From Calditrichota bacterium (lineage in GTDB: Bacteria; Calditrichota; Calditrichia; RBG-13-44-9; J075), in the NCBI GenBank assembly GCA_024275555.1, contig JAJRYW010000437.1:1-6280 (forward strand): DNA of 6,280 nucleotides. The letters are read 5' to 3'. The notes below the pieces were generated by a model. It was not told where the DNA came from. It saw only the letters and a list, made by a program, of their open reading frames with translations, and ran no database searches. Positions 1 through 5,098 of the stretch are shown here, piece after piece. The number at the start of each line of letters is the position of its first letter. Position 1 is the first letter of the stretch. The translations under genes and the position numbers were made by a program.

Positions 1-41
1 AATTTACAATTATTTCAGCAAATTTAATGTCGAATACGCAC

Positions 42-77
42 AGATTTCTCTCTCCGTCCCTGGAGTTCGAAATGACA
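42..77. repeat. Degenerate TGTCATTTCGAA...GAGAAATCT-type repeat
   Basis: On the minus strand it starts TGTCATTTCGAACTCC and ends GAGAAATCT. This resembles a short interspersed repeat of the form TGTCATTTCGAACGAAG...GAGAAATCT that I recall from Bacteroidetes-like genomes. It shares the TGTCA end and TTCGA core with the two elements to its right. Confidence 0.5.
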
Positions 78-162
78 GTGGTTTTTTAAAGTTAATAATT
101 ACAGTTCTTTAAAAGGTAATAAGGTCTATTAGAGAAATGTTGCTATTGTTAAGCAATCTTCA

Positions 163-213
163 TGTCATGCTGAGCCTTCGGCGTGAGCTCAGTCGAACGC
201 TTGTCGAAGCATG
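163..213. repeat. Composite palindromic repeat with CATGCT/AGCATG ends
   Basis: Begins TGTCATGCTGAGC and ends TTGTCGAAGCATG. The outer arms CATGCT (166-171) and AGCATG (208-213) are perfectly complementary. The common short form is TGTCATGCTGAGCTTGTCGAAGCATG; here about two dozen extra bases (CTTCGGCGTGAGCTCAGTCGAA) lie in the middle. They contain a second GAGC...GTCGAA unit, so this looks like a fusion or nesting of two repeat copies. Confidence 0.6.
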
Positions 214-232
214 GAAAATATAGACGTAAAAG

Positions 233-261
233 TGTCACCCTTCGATAAGCTCAGGGTGACA
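233..261. repeat. Palindromic repeat TGTCACCCT...AGGGTGACA
   Basis: Perfect 9-bp inverted arms (233-241 and 253-261) around an 11-base loop, TTCGATAAGCT plus one C. It is a near-canonical copy of the widely dispersed TGTCACCCTTCGACAAGCTCAGGGTGACA family. No T-run follows on either strand, so it is not a standard intrinsic terminator. Confidence 0.75.
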
Positions 262-294
262 TAGAACAAGTAAATGGTAAACCTTCCTGTGGCA

Positions 295-314
295 AAACTG
301 CGTAACATCAGTTT
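295..314. terminator. Weak hairpin at the end of the K+ channel gene
   Basis: AAACTG (295-300) pairs with CAGTTT (309-314) around an 8-base loop and overlaps the channel's stop codon. On the minus strand the T-run is only TTTT within the stem end; on the plus strand a TTTTTT run follows a few bases later. The stem is short and AT-rich, so terminator activity is doubtful. Confidence 0.2.
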
Positions 315-915
315 ATAATTTTTTGCTCTTGTCTTTTGCATGGGTTTTGTGCAGCGAAAGCGTTTTGATTTTCTCTATATTTGAAAAAAGGAACACGATG
401 ACTATAAAGCTGGTCAGAATCTCCAGGGAGACTAAAAATTTGGCGCTTAAAGAAACAGGCGTGATATCTCCGTAACCGATAGTGGCAAACGTAACAACAC
501 TGAAGTAGACAAACTCAACCAGGGTGCGGGTAATACCGAAATCATGTTCAATCCCCTTGAATGCATTGGGAGCGGAATGAAAAAGACAGGCAAAATCAAG
601 AGCAAAAGAGAGAATAATCAGCGATGCAATCAAGCTGATGGAATATAGTAATTCATAGAAAGTATGGCACGTTTTAATTATTCCCTCAACTCGTTTAAAG
701 GTGTAAATCAACAAGTAGGCAACTTTCAGCACAGCAAACAGCATCAGCAGCGGGATCAGCACCAGGGAATGGATCCGGTGGTCGATCAAAGAAAAGACCG
801 TAAAATAGACCAATGCGCCCCCAATTAAAACCGACAGCTCTCGTATCCTGATCAAACGGGAAAACCGGAAAGACATCGTCTCGGGCAGGTTGCCCGGGTC
901 TGTTAAGTTGTTCAA
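313..915 (-). CDS. Potassium channel, Ion_trans_2 pore, four TM helices
   Basis: Inner-membrane K+ channel subunit of 200 residues. The pore helix and filter are explicit: YFSVVTFATIGYGDITPVS (137-155) with the filter TIGYGD (145-150), followed by a pore-lining helix at about 156-178. Three further hydrophobic segments come before the pore, at about 27-46, 50-72 and 90-111. This gives a 4-TM layout, longer than a bare 2-TM KcsA-like subunit and without the charged S4 pattern of voltage-gated channels. No RCK/TrkA-N or cyclic-nucleotide domain follows; the tail is only a short Lys-rich stretch (KDKSKKL). Translation most likely starts at TTG (913-915), because ACAGGA lies 6 bases upstream. The first ATG (874-876, Met14) has only a weak site, but starting there would not remove any helix. 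The gene follows the CDF gene by 67 bp and looks AT-richer than the genes to its right. Potassium selectivity is well supported; the physiological role is unknown. Confidence 0.93.
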   Translation of the reverse strand: MNNLTDPGNLPETMSFRFSRLIRIRELSVLIGGALVYFTVFSLIDHRIHSLVLIPLLMLFAVLKVAYLLIYTFKRVEGIIKTCHTFYELLYSISLIASLIILSFALDFACLFHSAPNAFKGIEHDFGITRTLVEFVYFSVVTFATIGYGDITPVSLSAKFLVSLEILTSFIVIVFLFSNIEKIKTLSLHKTHAKDKSKKL

Positions 916-921
916 AATTTT

Positions 922-927
922 TCCTGT
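922..927 (-). promoter_or_regulatory. Ribosome binding site that supports a TTG start for the K+ channel
   Basis: ACAGGA on the minus strand, 6 bases before the TTG at 913-915. The downstream ATG (874-876) has no comparable site, so this decides in favour of TTG. An in-frame TAA at 943-945 limits how far upstream the gene could begin. Confidence 0.6.
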
Positions 928-932
928 CAGAT

Positions 933-946
933 TTAAGTGGACTTAA
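933..946 (-). promoter_or_regulatory. Inverted repeat upstream of the K+ channel gene, possible operator
   Basis: TTAAGT-2-ACTTAA, two perfect 6-base arms, located 18-31 bases before the TTG start in the 67-bp gap between the CDF and channel genes. It could bind a dimeric regulator or form a small hairpin near the ribosome site. No convincing -35/-10 pair accompanies it, so the role is uncertain. Confidence 0.3.
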
Positions 947-982
947 GCAAAATTTTATCTCCTGCTGAAGCTGCGGCCCGGT

Positions 983-1921
983 TTAACGGGCGATGTCAAT
1001 ATCCTCAGCAATATCTCCGGCGGAATGTTGCGCCTCGATTTGAATCGTAGAGAAGTAAAAGTTGTATTTCTCTCTTAAAAGCTGCTCCGCTTCTTGTAAA
1101 ATTTGCTGCGATTTGGACAGATCGTCTACCTGGAGATGGGTGGAAAAGATATTTTTACCGGAAGTCAACACCCAGGCGTGCGGATGACGGCTTCCCGTCA
1201 CCCCCTCGATGGCTTCCAGGTCCCGGCGGATTTGGTTCACATCGATGTCTTTGGGAACGGTTTCCAGCAGGATGTCAAATGCCGCTTTGATGATTCCCCA
1301 GGAGGCGTAGAAGAGCACCAGGCCAAACAACATGCCCAGGATGGGATCGATAGCCATAAAACCGGTAAACTTGATGACCAGCGCGGCAATGATGATAATG
1401 ATGCTCCCCACGAAGGTCTGCATCACATGCCAGAAAGCCCCCTTCATATTCAGATTGCCTTGCTGCCGCTTATACATCAAACGGATGGCGATAATTTCGG
1501 TGATCAATCCGCCGATGGCGGCAACAAACATAGGGCCGGTGGGGATTTCGACTTCATTCTGTAAGCGCATGTAGCCCATATAGAGGACGTATATGGCCAT
1601 TAAGAGCAGGAAGACCCCGTTTAGCAGGGCGCCGACAATTTCCGCCCGTTTTAAGCCAAAGGTGTTGTGGGCGTCGGCGGCCCGCATGGAAATCCGCCCG
1701 GAGACTAAGGCAATCAATATTCCGCCCACTGCCGAGAAGGTATGAAAAGCGTCCGAAATCACCGATATGGAGCCGGAGTAATACCCCAGCCCCAACTCGA
1801 TCAGGAAATAAATGCCGGTCATCCACCCGGTTATTTTGAGCACTTTGGCGTCCGCCGCCATTCCATGAATGGTATGCGCTTCGCCTTCTCTGCTCTGCTT
1901 TTGTTGTTTTATATTTTCCAT
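983..1921 (-). CDS. Cation diffusion facilitator (CDF) family transporter with altered metal site
   Basis: Six-helix CDF protein, 312 residues, close to the usual family length. TM helices fall at about 30-48, 52-73, 95-116, 131-149, 163-184 and 189-212, followed by a cytoplasmic ferredoxin-like domain (about 223-300). Family hallmarks are present: SGSISVISDAFH (49-60), NTFGLKRAEIVGALLNG (86-102), GNLNMKGAFWHV (155-166), DPILG (192-196), HAWVLTSGK (248-256), STHLQVDD (260-267) and TIQIE (292-296). Known CzcD/ZitB-type proteins bind the transported metal through HxxxD in TM2 and HxxxD in TM5. Here these read H60-TFS-A64 and H165-VMQ-T169, so both aspartates are missing although the flanks align without gaps. 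The usual His before TIQIE is also absent, and the N-terminus has only two His instead of a His-rich stretch. The ATG has an AGAGGA ribosome site 5 bases upstream. It could be a transporter with another substrate or a regulatory paralogue. Family is certain; Zn/Cd/Co specificity should not be assumed. Confidence 0.93.
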   Translation of the reverse strand: MENIKQQKQSREGEAHTIHGMAADAKVLKITGWMTGIYFLIELGLGYYSGSISVISDAFHTFSAVGGILIALVSGRISMRAADAHNTFGLKRAEIVGALLNGVFLLLMAIYVLYMGYMRLQNEVEIPTGPMFVAAIGGLITEIIAIRLMYKRQQGNLNMKGAFWHVMQTFVGSIIIIIAALVIKFTGFMAIDPILGMLFGLVLFYASWGIIKAAFDILLETVPKDIDVNQIRRDLEAIEGVTGSRHPHAWVLTSGKNIFSTHLQVDDLSKSQQILQEAEQLLREKYNFYFSTIQIEAQHSAGDIAEDIDIAR

Positions 1922-1926
1922 AGGAA

Positions 1927-1932
1927 TCCTCT
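1927..1932 (-). promoter_or_regulatory. Ribosome binding site of the CDF gene
   Basis: AGAGGA on the minus strand, 5 bases before the ATG at 1919-1921. It supports independent translation of the CDF gene after the 123-bp gap. Confidence 0.65.
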
Positions 1933-2044
1933 TTGGCGCATGTTTGGGAATTATTAATCGAATGATGATCGCAAGTTAGCGCTTTCGCAGAATTATCAAA
2001 TTTGTTTTTTCGTATTCTTGTCCGGCCGGTTGTTGTTGACATAT

Positions 2045-2662
2045 TTATTTATCATTGATGATGATAATTTTTTTGAAAATATCCGACCACAGGTCTGCGA
2101 CGTGAATATTGGCGAACCCGGCCTGCTTAAGGTTGCCGATGGTATCCCGGTTGATGTTGGCGCCGTACAAGTATAAGGGAAGGGGATTTAATAAATCCAT
2201 CAATGGGCCTAAGACTTTTCCGGAACTGCGTACATGCTCCAGCATCACAATTTTACCGCCCGGTTTACAAGCCCGGCGGATTTCTTTTAACCCCTGCACC
2301 GGGTAGGGAACCGAGCAGAACACGCAGGAGGTCAGCACACAGTCGAAAGTGTTGTCTTCAAACTCCAGGTGCTGAACATCCATTTCCCGGAAGGTTACAT
2401 TGGGGTAGTTCTTTTCGAATTTTGCCCGGGCTTTTTCCAGCATCTTCGTACTGAAATCAATAGCCGTCAATTCAATTCCCTTCGGATAAAAGGGGATGTT
2501 CTTGCCGGTTCCCACCCCGACTTCCAGCACCTTACCGTATACCTCGCGGGTAATCTCCTCCCGCCATTTAGCCGCGAAGGCCTCCATGGGCTTTTCCATG
2601 AGATCGTAGAACACCGAAACCCGGTTGTAGCGTCTTTTGATTTTTTCTGTTCTATCATTCAT
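2045..2662 (-). CDS. Class I SAM-dependent methyltransferase (Methyltransf_11 / METTL7-like layout)
   Basis: Rossmann-fold methyltransferase of 205 residues that transfers the methyl group of S-adenosylmethionine. Visible motifs are motif I VLEVGVGTGKN (45-55; ExGxGxG), Asp69 at the end of strand 2 (LTAIDFS) for the ribose hydroxyls, Asp95 (EMDVQ) near adenine, the strand-4 region FDCVLTSCVFCSVPYP (106-121), and CKPGGKIVMLEHV (132-144). The N-terminal YDLMEKPMEAF (19-29) is typical of a bacterial subgroup related to UbiE/PmtA. The CSVPxP...PGGxxxxLEHV order also resembles METTL7 thiol methyltransferases. The substrate could be a lipid, quinone or thiol and cannot be chosen from sequence. The ATG (2660-2662) lies inside the end of the upstream small gene (8-bp overlap) without a well-placed ribosome site, so translation is probably coupled. 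The short tail IIIINDK carries no extra domain. Confidence 0.87.
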   Translation of the reverse strand: MNDRTEKIKRRYNRVSVFYDLMEKPMEAFAAKWREEITREVYGKVLEVGVGTGKNIPFYPKGIELTAIDFSTKMLEKARAKFEKNYPNVTFREMDVQHLEFEDNTFDCVLTSCVFCSVPYPVQGLKEIRRACKPGGKIVMLEHVRSSGKVLGPLMDLLNPLPLYLYGANINRDTIGNLKQAGFANIHVADLWSDIFKKIIIINDK

Positions 2663-2951
2663 CGGATGATGCTTGCTGTCCTTTCTTCTTGCCGAGCATC
2701 AACCGGCGCAGCAGCCATCCGGCCGCGCCGCCGCCGACGCCGGCGTCGACCGCCGCAAAAAATACCCCGCTCAGGAGAGACATCGGTTCATTGTGAAGGC
2801 CCAGAAGCCGGGCCGCCAAAAACGGAAACTGCTGATCAAACATCGCCTGCATTCCATGAAGTCTATCAAATATAAAGTAAAACAGAGCCCAGATTAGCGC
2901 CGCGGAAATAGCGGTGATGAACGGCATTTTTTTGTAAGAATTGTCAAGCAT
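2655..2951 (-). CDS. Small two-helix membrane protein, unrecognised
   Basis: I do not recognise this 98-residue protein. It has two hydrophobic segments: about 11-28 (FITAISAALIWALFYFIF) and about 57-81, the second Gly/Ala-rich (GVGGGAAGW at 71-79) and suited to tight helix packing. The stretch between them (29-56) is amphipathic, with FDQQFPF and LLGLHNEP. The tail after 82 is basic then acidic (RR, KKK, ending SSDE), suggesting a cytoplasmic C-terminus. No signal-peptidase site or metal motif is visible. Coding is supported by a GGGGA-type ribosome site about 10 bases upstream, by tight spacing (31 bp after the barrel gene) and by an 8-bp overlap with the methyltransferase start. The position suggests service to the same membrane process as its neighbours, but that is inference only. 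Confidence 0.68.
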   Translation of the reverse strand: MLDNSYKKMPFITAISAALIWALFYFIFDRLHGMQAMFDQQFPFLAARLLGLHNEPMSLLSGVFFAAVDAGVGGGAAGWLLRRLMLGKKKGQQASSDE

Positions 2952-2961
2952 AGTTAAAAAT

Positions 2962-2967
2962 TCCCCT
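2962..2967 (-). promoter_or_regulatory. Ribosome binding site of the 98-residue membrane protein gene
   Basis: AGGGGA on the minus strand, 10 bases before the ATG at 2949-2951. The spacing is on the long side, but the match supports this small gene being real. Confidence 0.5.
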
Positions 2968-2982
2968 GGTTTGTGTTCTGCT

Positions 2983-4332
2983 TTAAAAGTTCACTTTTGC
3001 CCGCAGATAGGCCTGATCGGCAGTCTCCCAGGCGCCGAACAAGGTGGAATTTTTTCCACTCACCACAAACGTTCCCAGCACAATCTCCAGGTTGTCGATG
3101 GCCAGGTAAGCGACTTCCGGAAAGAAACCGTAGCCAAGCTGCTCGCCGAGATTTTGCCATTCGGCAATTTCCAGCGCTCCTCCCAGGGCAATGTTGATTT
3201 TATCCCGGAATATTTTTTTCTCCAGGCGGGTGAAAAAATAGTCGTGCAACCTTTCCCCGCCCCGTTCGGTAAAAAAGCCGTGCATCCACTGGCTGTTCAG
3301 GTACAGACCGCCGGGGAAAGTGTAATCCCCGCCCAGGGTAAATTTAAAGTAGGGCCGGTCGCTTAACTCCACGTTGGTGAAGGTCTGGCTTCCCACCCGC
3401 GTGGTGGAGATAACCTTTTCCGGCAGGAACAGGGCGCCTTCTCCCCAGAAACCCGCTCCCCAAAACTCGGCGGCAAAATCTGCACCGACCACCTGTATTC
3501 GCGGGAAGGCAAGGCGAAGCTTTCCGGTTAAATCCCCGCCGTTTCGCAAGTTAATATCAACCCCGCGTAATACCGGCAGATCATCATAGCCCCGGAAATA
3601 GCTCAACGAATAGTCCCACTTTCCGATACGACTGCTCAGCTTAAAAGCGAACATGCTGTTTTGGGGTTGAGCCGCGGGCAGCGCCAGCGAGTCGCGAAAA
3701 TTGGCAAGCTGATCGCCTAAAAACAAGGAGGCGGCATTGCGGGGAAGCAACACCGGAACCAGGTTGGGCAGCCAGATTCCGGTGAGGGCAAAATCCCCCA
3801 GGTAATAAGTCCCTTTCACCGCCCAGATGGGGATTTTTTCAGCAAAATTGACCAGGTCCGAAAAGTCGTCCGGATTCAGATTGTCGGTAGGATTTAGCTT
3901 GTCGGCGGTTCCCCAACTGAACCGCTGTTTACCGATGCGTAAATCCATGTTTTTCAGCAGGAATCCGTAAACCTCAATGTATGCTTCCCACAAGGAGAGC
4001 TGCGTCGGGTACTCGCTGTTCAGGTCTTCCAAACCGGAAAGCGAGTTAACCCTCGGCAGATCATAAAAGCGGAGATCGGCGCTGGCAAAAGAATAGAGCC
4101 GGTCGCCAAGCGGCGCGGACATCTCCAACCGTAACCGATTGTAGAAATCCGAGGTGGTCAGGCTGTCGCCGCCCACGTTGTAGCGTTTATCCAGTTGCAG
4201 GAAGCCGCTAAACCGGGGACTCTGGGCCAGCGCCGGCATAGTTGTCAGCAGAATAATCAGAAACAGCAATCTCATATCACTCAATCTTCGCTTGGCATGG
4301 CAACCGGTTTTGTTGCTGGAATATCTTTTCAT
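2983..4332 (-). CDS. Outer-membrane beta-barrel protein, DUF1302-like
   Basis: Likely outer-membrane channel of the export route, 449 residues. A signal peptide core MRLLFLIILLTTMPALA (20-36) precedes QSPRF. The rest alternates short amphipathic strands rich in aromatic residues, as in a barrel of roughly 14-18 strands. The protein ends in AKVNF, and a terminal Phe is the classic BAM-recognition signal. The segment KNMDLRIGKQRFSWGTADKL (127-146), followed by NPTDNLNPDDF, resembles the RxGKQxxxWG...NPxD region of DUF1302-type barrels. The first start (4330-4332) overlaps the previous stop as ATGA, which favours coupled translation, but it gives a 19-residue basic extension before the signal peptide. 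The ATG at 4273-4275 (Met20) gives a more normal signal peptide. Neither start has a good ribosome site. DUF1302 proteins are commonly encoded beside LolA-fold proteins and RND pumps, which fits here. The outer-membrane barrel assignment is firm; the exact family is probable. Confidence 0.82.
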   Translation of the reverse strand: MKRYSSNKTGCHAKRRLSDMRLLFLIILLTTMPALAQSPRFSGFLQLDKRYNVGGDSLTTSDFYNRLRLEMSAPLGDRLYSFASADLRFYDLPRVNSLSGLEDLNSEYPTQLSLWEAYIEVYGFLLKNMDLRIGKQRFSWGTADKLNPTDNLNPDDFSDLVNFAEKIPIWAVKGTYYLGDFALTGIWLPNLVPVLLPRNAASLFLGDQLANFRDSLALPAAQPQNSMFAFKLSSRIGKWDYSLSYFRGYDDLPVLRGVDINLRNGGDLTGKLRLAFPRIQVVGADFAAEFWGAGFWGEGALFLPEKVISTTRVGSQTFTNVELSDRPYFKFTLGGDYTFPGGLYLNSQWMHGFFTERGGERLHDYFFTRLEKKIFRDKINIALGGALEIAEWQNLGEQLGYGFFPEVAYLAIDNLEIVLGTFVVSGKNSTLFGAWETADQAYLRAKVNF

Positions 4333-5081
4333 CGTTCCGGTCTTTTGAGGTTTCGTTCACTGAACAGGCTGCCCGGCAAATTCTGATCAAACTTGATCTC
4401 CGAGAGCTCCAGCACCGTGCGGTGTTTGTCTTTGATGTTTTGCATTTCCATGCGTCGGCCGAACCAGTAGCCGTCAATCCGATCAACATTGTCGATGGTC
4501 AGGATTTTTTGCCGCTTTCCGGCGGCGTTGTAGTATTCCACTTTCCGCACCACGTAGTTGGAGGTATCCACAAAAACAACCAATCGCCCGTAGGGAACAT
4601 CTGCGCCGGGAAGCGGGGTCAGTTCCAGTACAAATTGGTTTTCCCGGGTTTCGATCAGTCGGGCCTTGTAGTCTTTACCGTATTCGTTTCGCGACATATC
4701 CTCATAACTGAAGTCGGTTCCCATAAAATTTTCATTTTTTATCGAAGAGGCAATACGGCGCACCTTGCGGAAGGCCGGCAGGTAAAGGTATAGCCGGTCT
4801 TCCGCCAGCCGCAGAAATCCGACCCCGCGCACATCGGCGGGGGAAAGAAAACGCACCAGCCGCCGGTCGCTCCCTTTTTGGTAAATTTTAACCTCGCGCT
4901 CTTTTTGAGAGCCGTCTTTATCAACCAGGGTCATCTTTTCCACGGCGGTCATATCCCGGAAGGCGTTAGCTGTGGAATCCGCCTTTGCCAGGATTGCCCC
5001 GCCGTCCTGCGCCGCGACTGTTGCGATGAACAGGTATGGTAAAAGCAATGTCAGCATTATCTTCAATAGCGACGATTTCAT
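4329..5081 (-). CDS. Outer-membrane lipoprotein-sorting protein, LolA-like (PF17131-type)
   Basis: Predicted periplasmic carrier with a LolA-like fold, 250 residues. An N-terminal signal peptide is clear: Lys2/Lys7, a hydrophobic core to about residue 22, and a probable cleavage after VAA (24) before QDGG. The mature part shows the pattern of the family often annotated as outer membrane lipoprotein-sorting protein: RRLVRFLSPADVRGVGFL (73-90), LYLPAFRKVRRI (99-110) and the hallmark MGTDFSYEDM (120-129). There is no lipobox Cys, so it is probably soluble. In this family the half-barrel is thought to bind acyl chains and ferry a hydrophobic cargo. The ATG at 5079-5081 is well supported by an AAGGAG ribosome site 7 bases upstream. 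It sits 17 bp after the RND permease, and its TGA overlaps the start of the barrel gene. It is a partner of an MMPL pump, not the housekeeping LolA of the Lol pathway, which works with LolCDE. The exact ligand is not deducible. Confidence 0.88.
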   Translation of the reverse strand: MKSSLLKIMLTLLLPYLFIATVAAQDGGAILAKADSTANAFRDMTAVEKMTLVDKDGSQKEREVKIYQKGSDRRLVRFLSPADVRGVGFLRLAEDRLYLYLPAFRKVRRIASSIKNENFMGTDFSYEDMSRNEYGKDYKARLIETRENQFVLELTPLPGADVPYGRLVVFVDTSNYVVRKVEYYNAAGKRQKILTIDNVDRIDGYWFGRRMEMQNIKDKHRTVLELSEIKFDQNLPGSLFSERNLKRPER

Positions 5082-5088
5082 GATGAAT

Positions 5089-5094
5089 CTCCTT
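5089..5094 (-). promoter_or_regulatory. Ribosome binding site of the LolA-like gene
   Basis: AAGGAG on the minus strand, 7 bases before the ATG at 5079-5081 and just after the stop of the permease gene. It is the strongest Shine-Dalgarno match seen in the window and fixes the start that gives a clean signal peptide. Confidence 0.8.
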
Positions 5095-5098
5095 CATT

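Larger units (their letters stand above)
1..312. other. Non-coding, AT-rich region with a cluster of palindromic repeats
   Basis: No plausible gene was found on either strand. The stretch follows the end of the channel gene and holds three related repeat elements (42-77, 163-213 and 233-261) plus a weak hairpin at 295-314. Composition is clearly AT-richer than the coding part. I see nothing else in it. Confidence 0.7.

Noticed and set aside
140..156. TTGCT/AGCAA hairpin in the left non-coding region
   Set aside because: The 5-bp AT-rich stem is within what chance produces in AT-rich DNA.
163..261. Possible CRISPR array
   Set aside because: The repeats differ in sequence and length, there are only two or three, spacing is irregular and no cas gene is present.
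976..991. GCCCG/CGGGC hairpin at the stop codon of the CDF gene, considered as a terminator
   Set aside because: The stem is only 5 bp and no T-run follows on either strand.
1103..1564. 153-residue plus-strand open frame inside the CDF gene
   Set aside because: It is an antisense shadow of a well-supported transporter gene, with no membrane or domain pattern of its own.
2022..2029. CCGGCCGG palindrome in the gap before the CDF gene
   Set aside because: It is a short self-complementary site without spacer, partner site or promoter context, and is plausible by chance.
1554..2042. 162-residue minus-strand open frame covering the start of the CDF gene and the gap before it
   Set aside because: It is in another frame over a clear CDF gene, has low-complexity Arg/Gly-rich content, no ribosome site and no family pattern.
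2049..2067. TTATCAT/ATGATAA hairpin at the end of the methyltransferase gene
   Set aside because: It is AT-only apart from one pair per arm, lies inside the coding end (IIII-N-D codons) and has no T-run after it.
2369..2875. 168-residue plus-strand open frame across the methyltransferase and small membrane protein genes
   Set aside because: It is antisense to two tightly coupled genes and contains an artefactual poly-Arg run from a GC-rich stretch.
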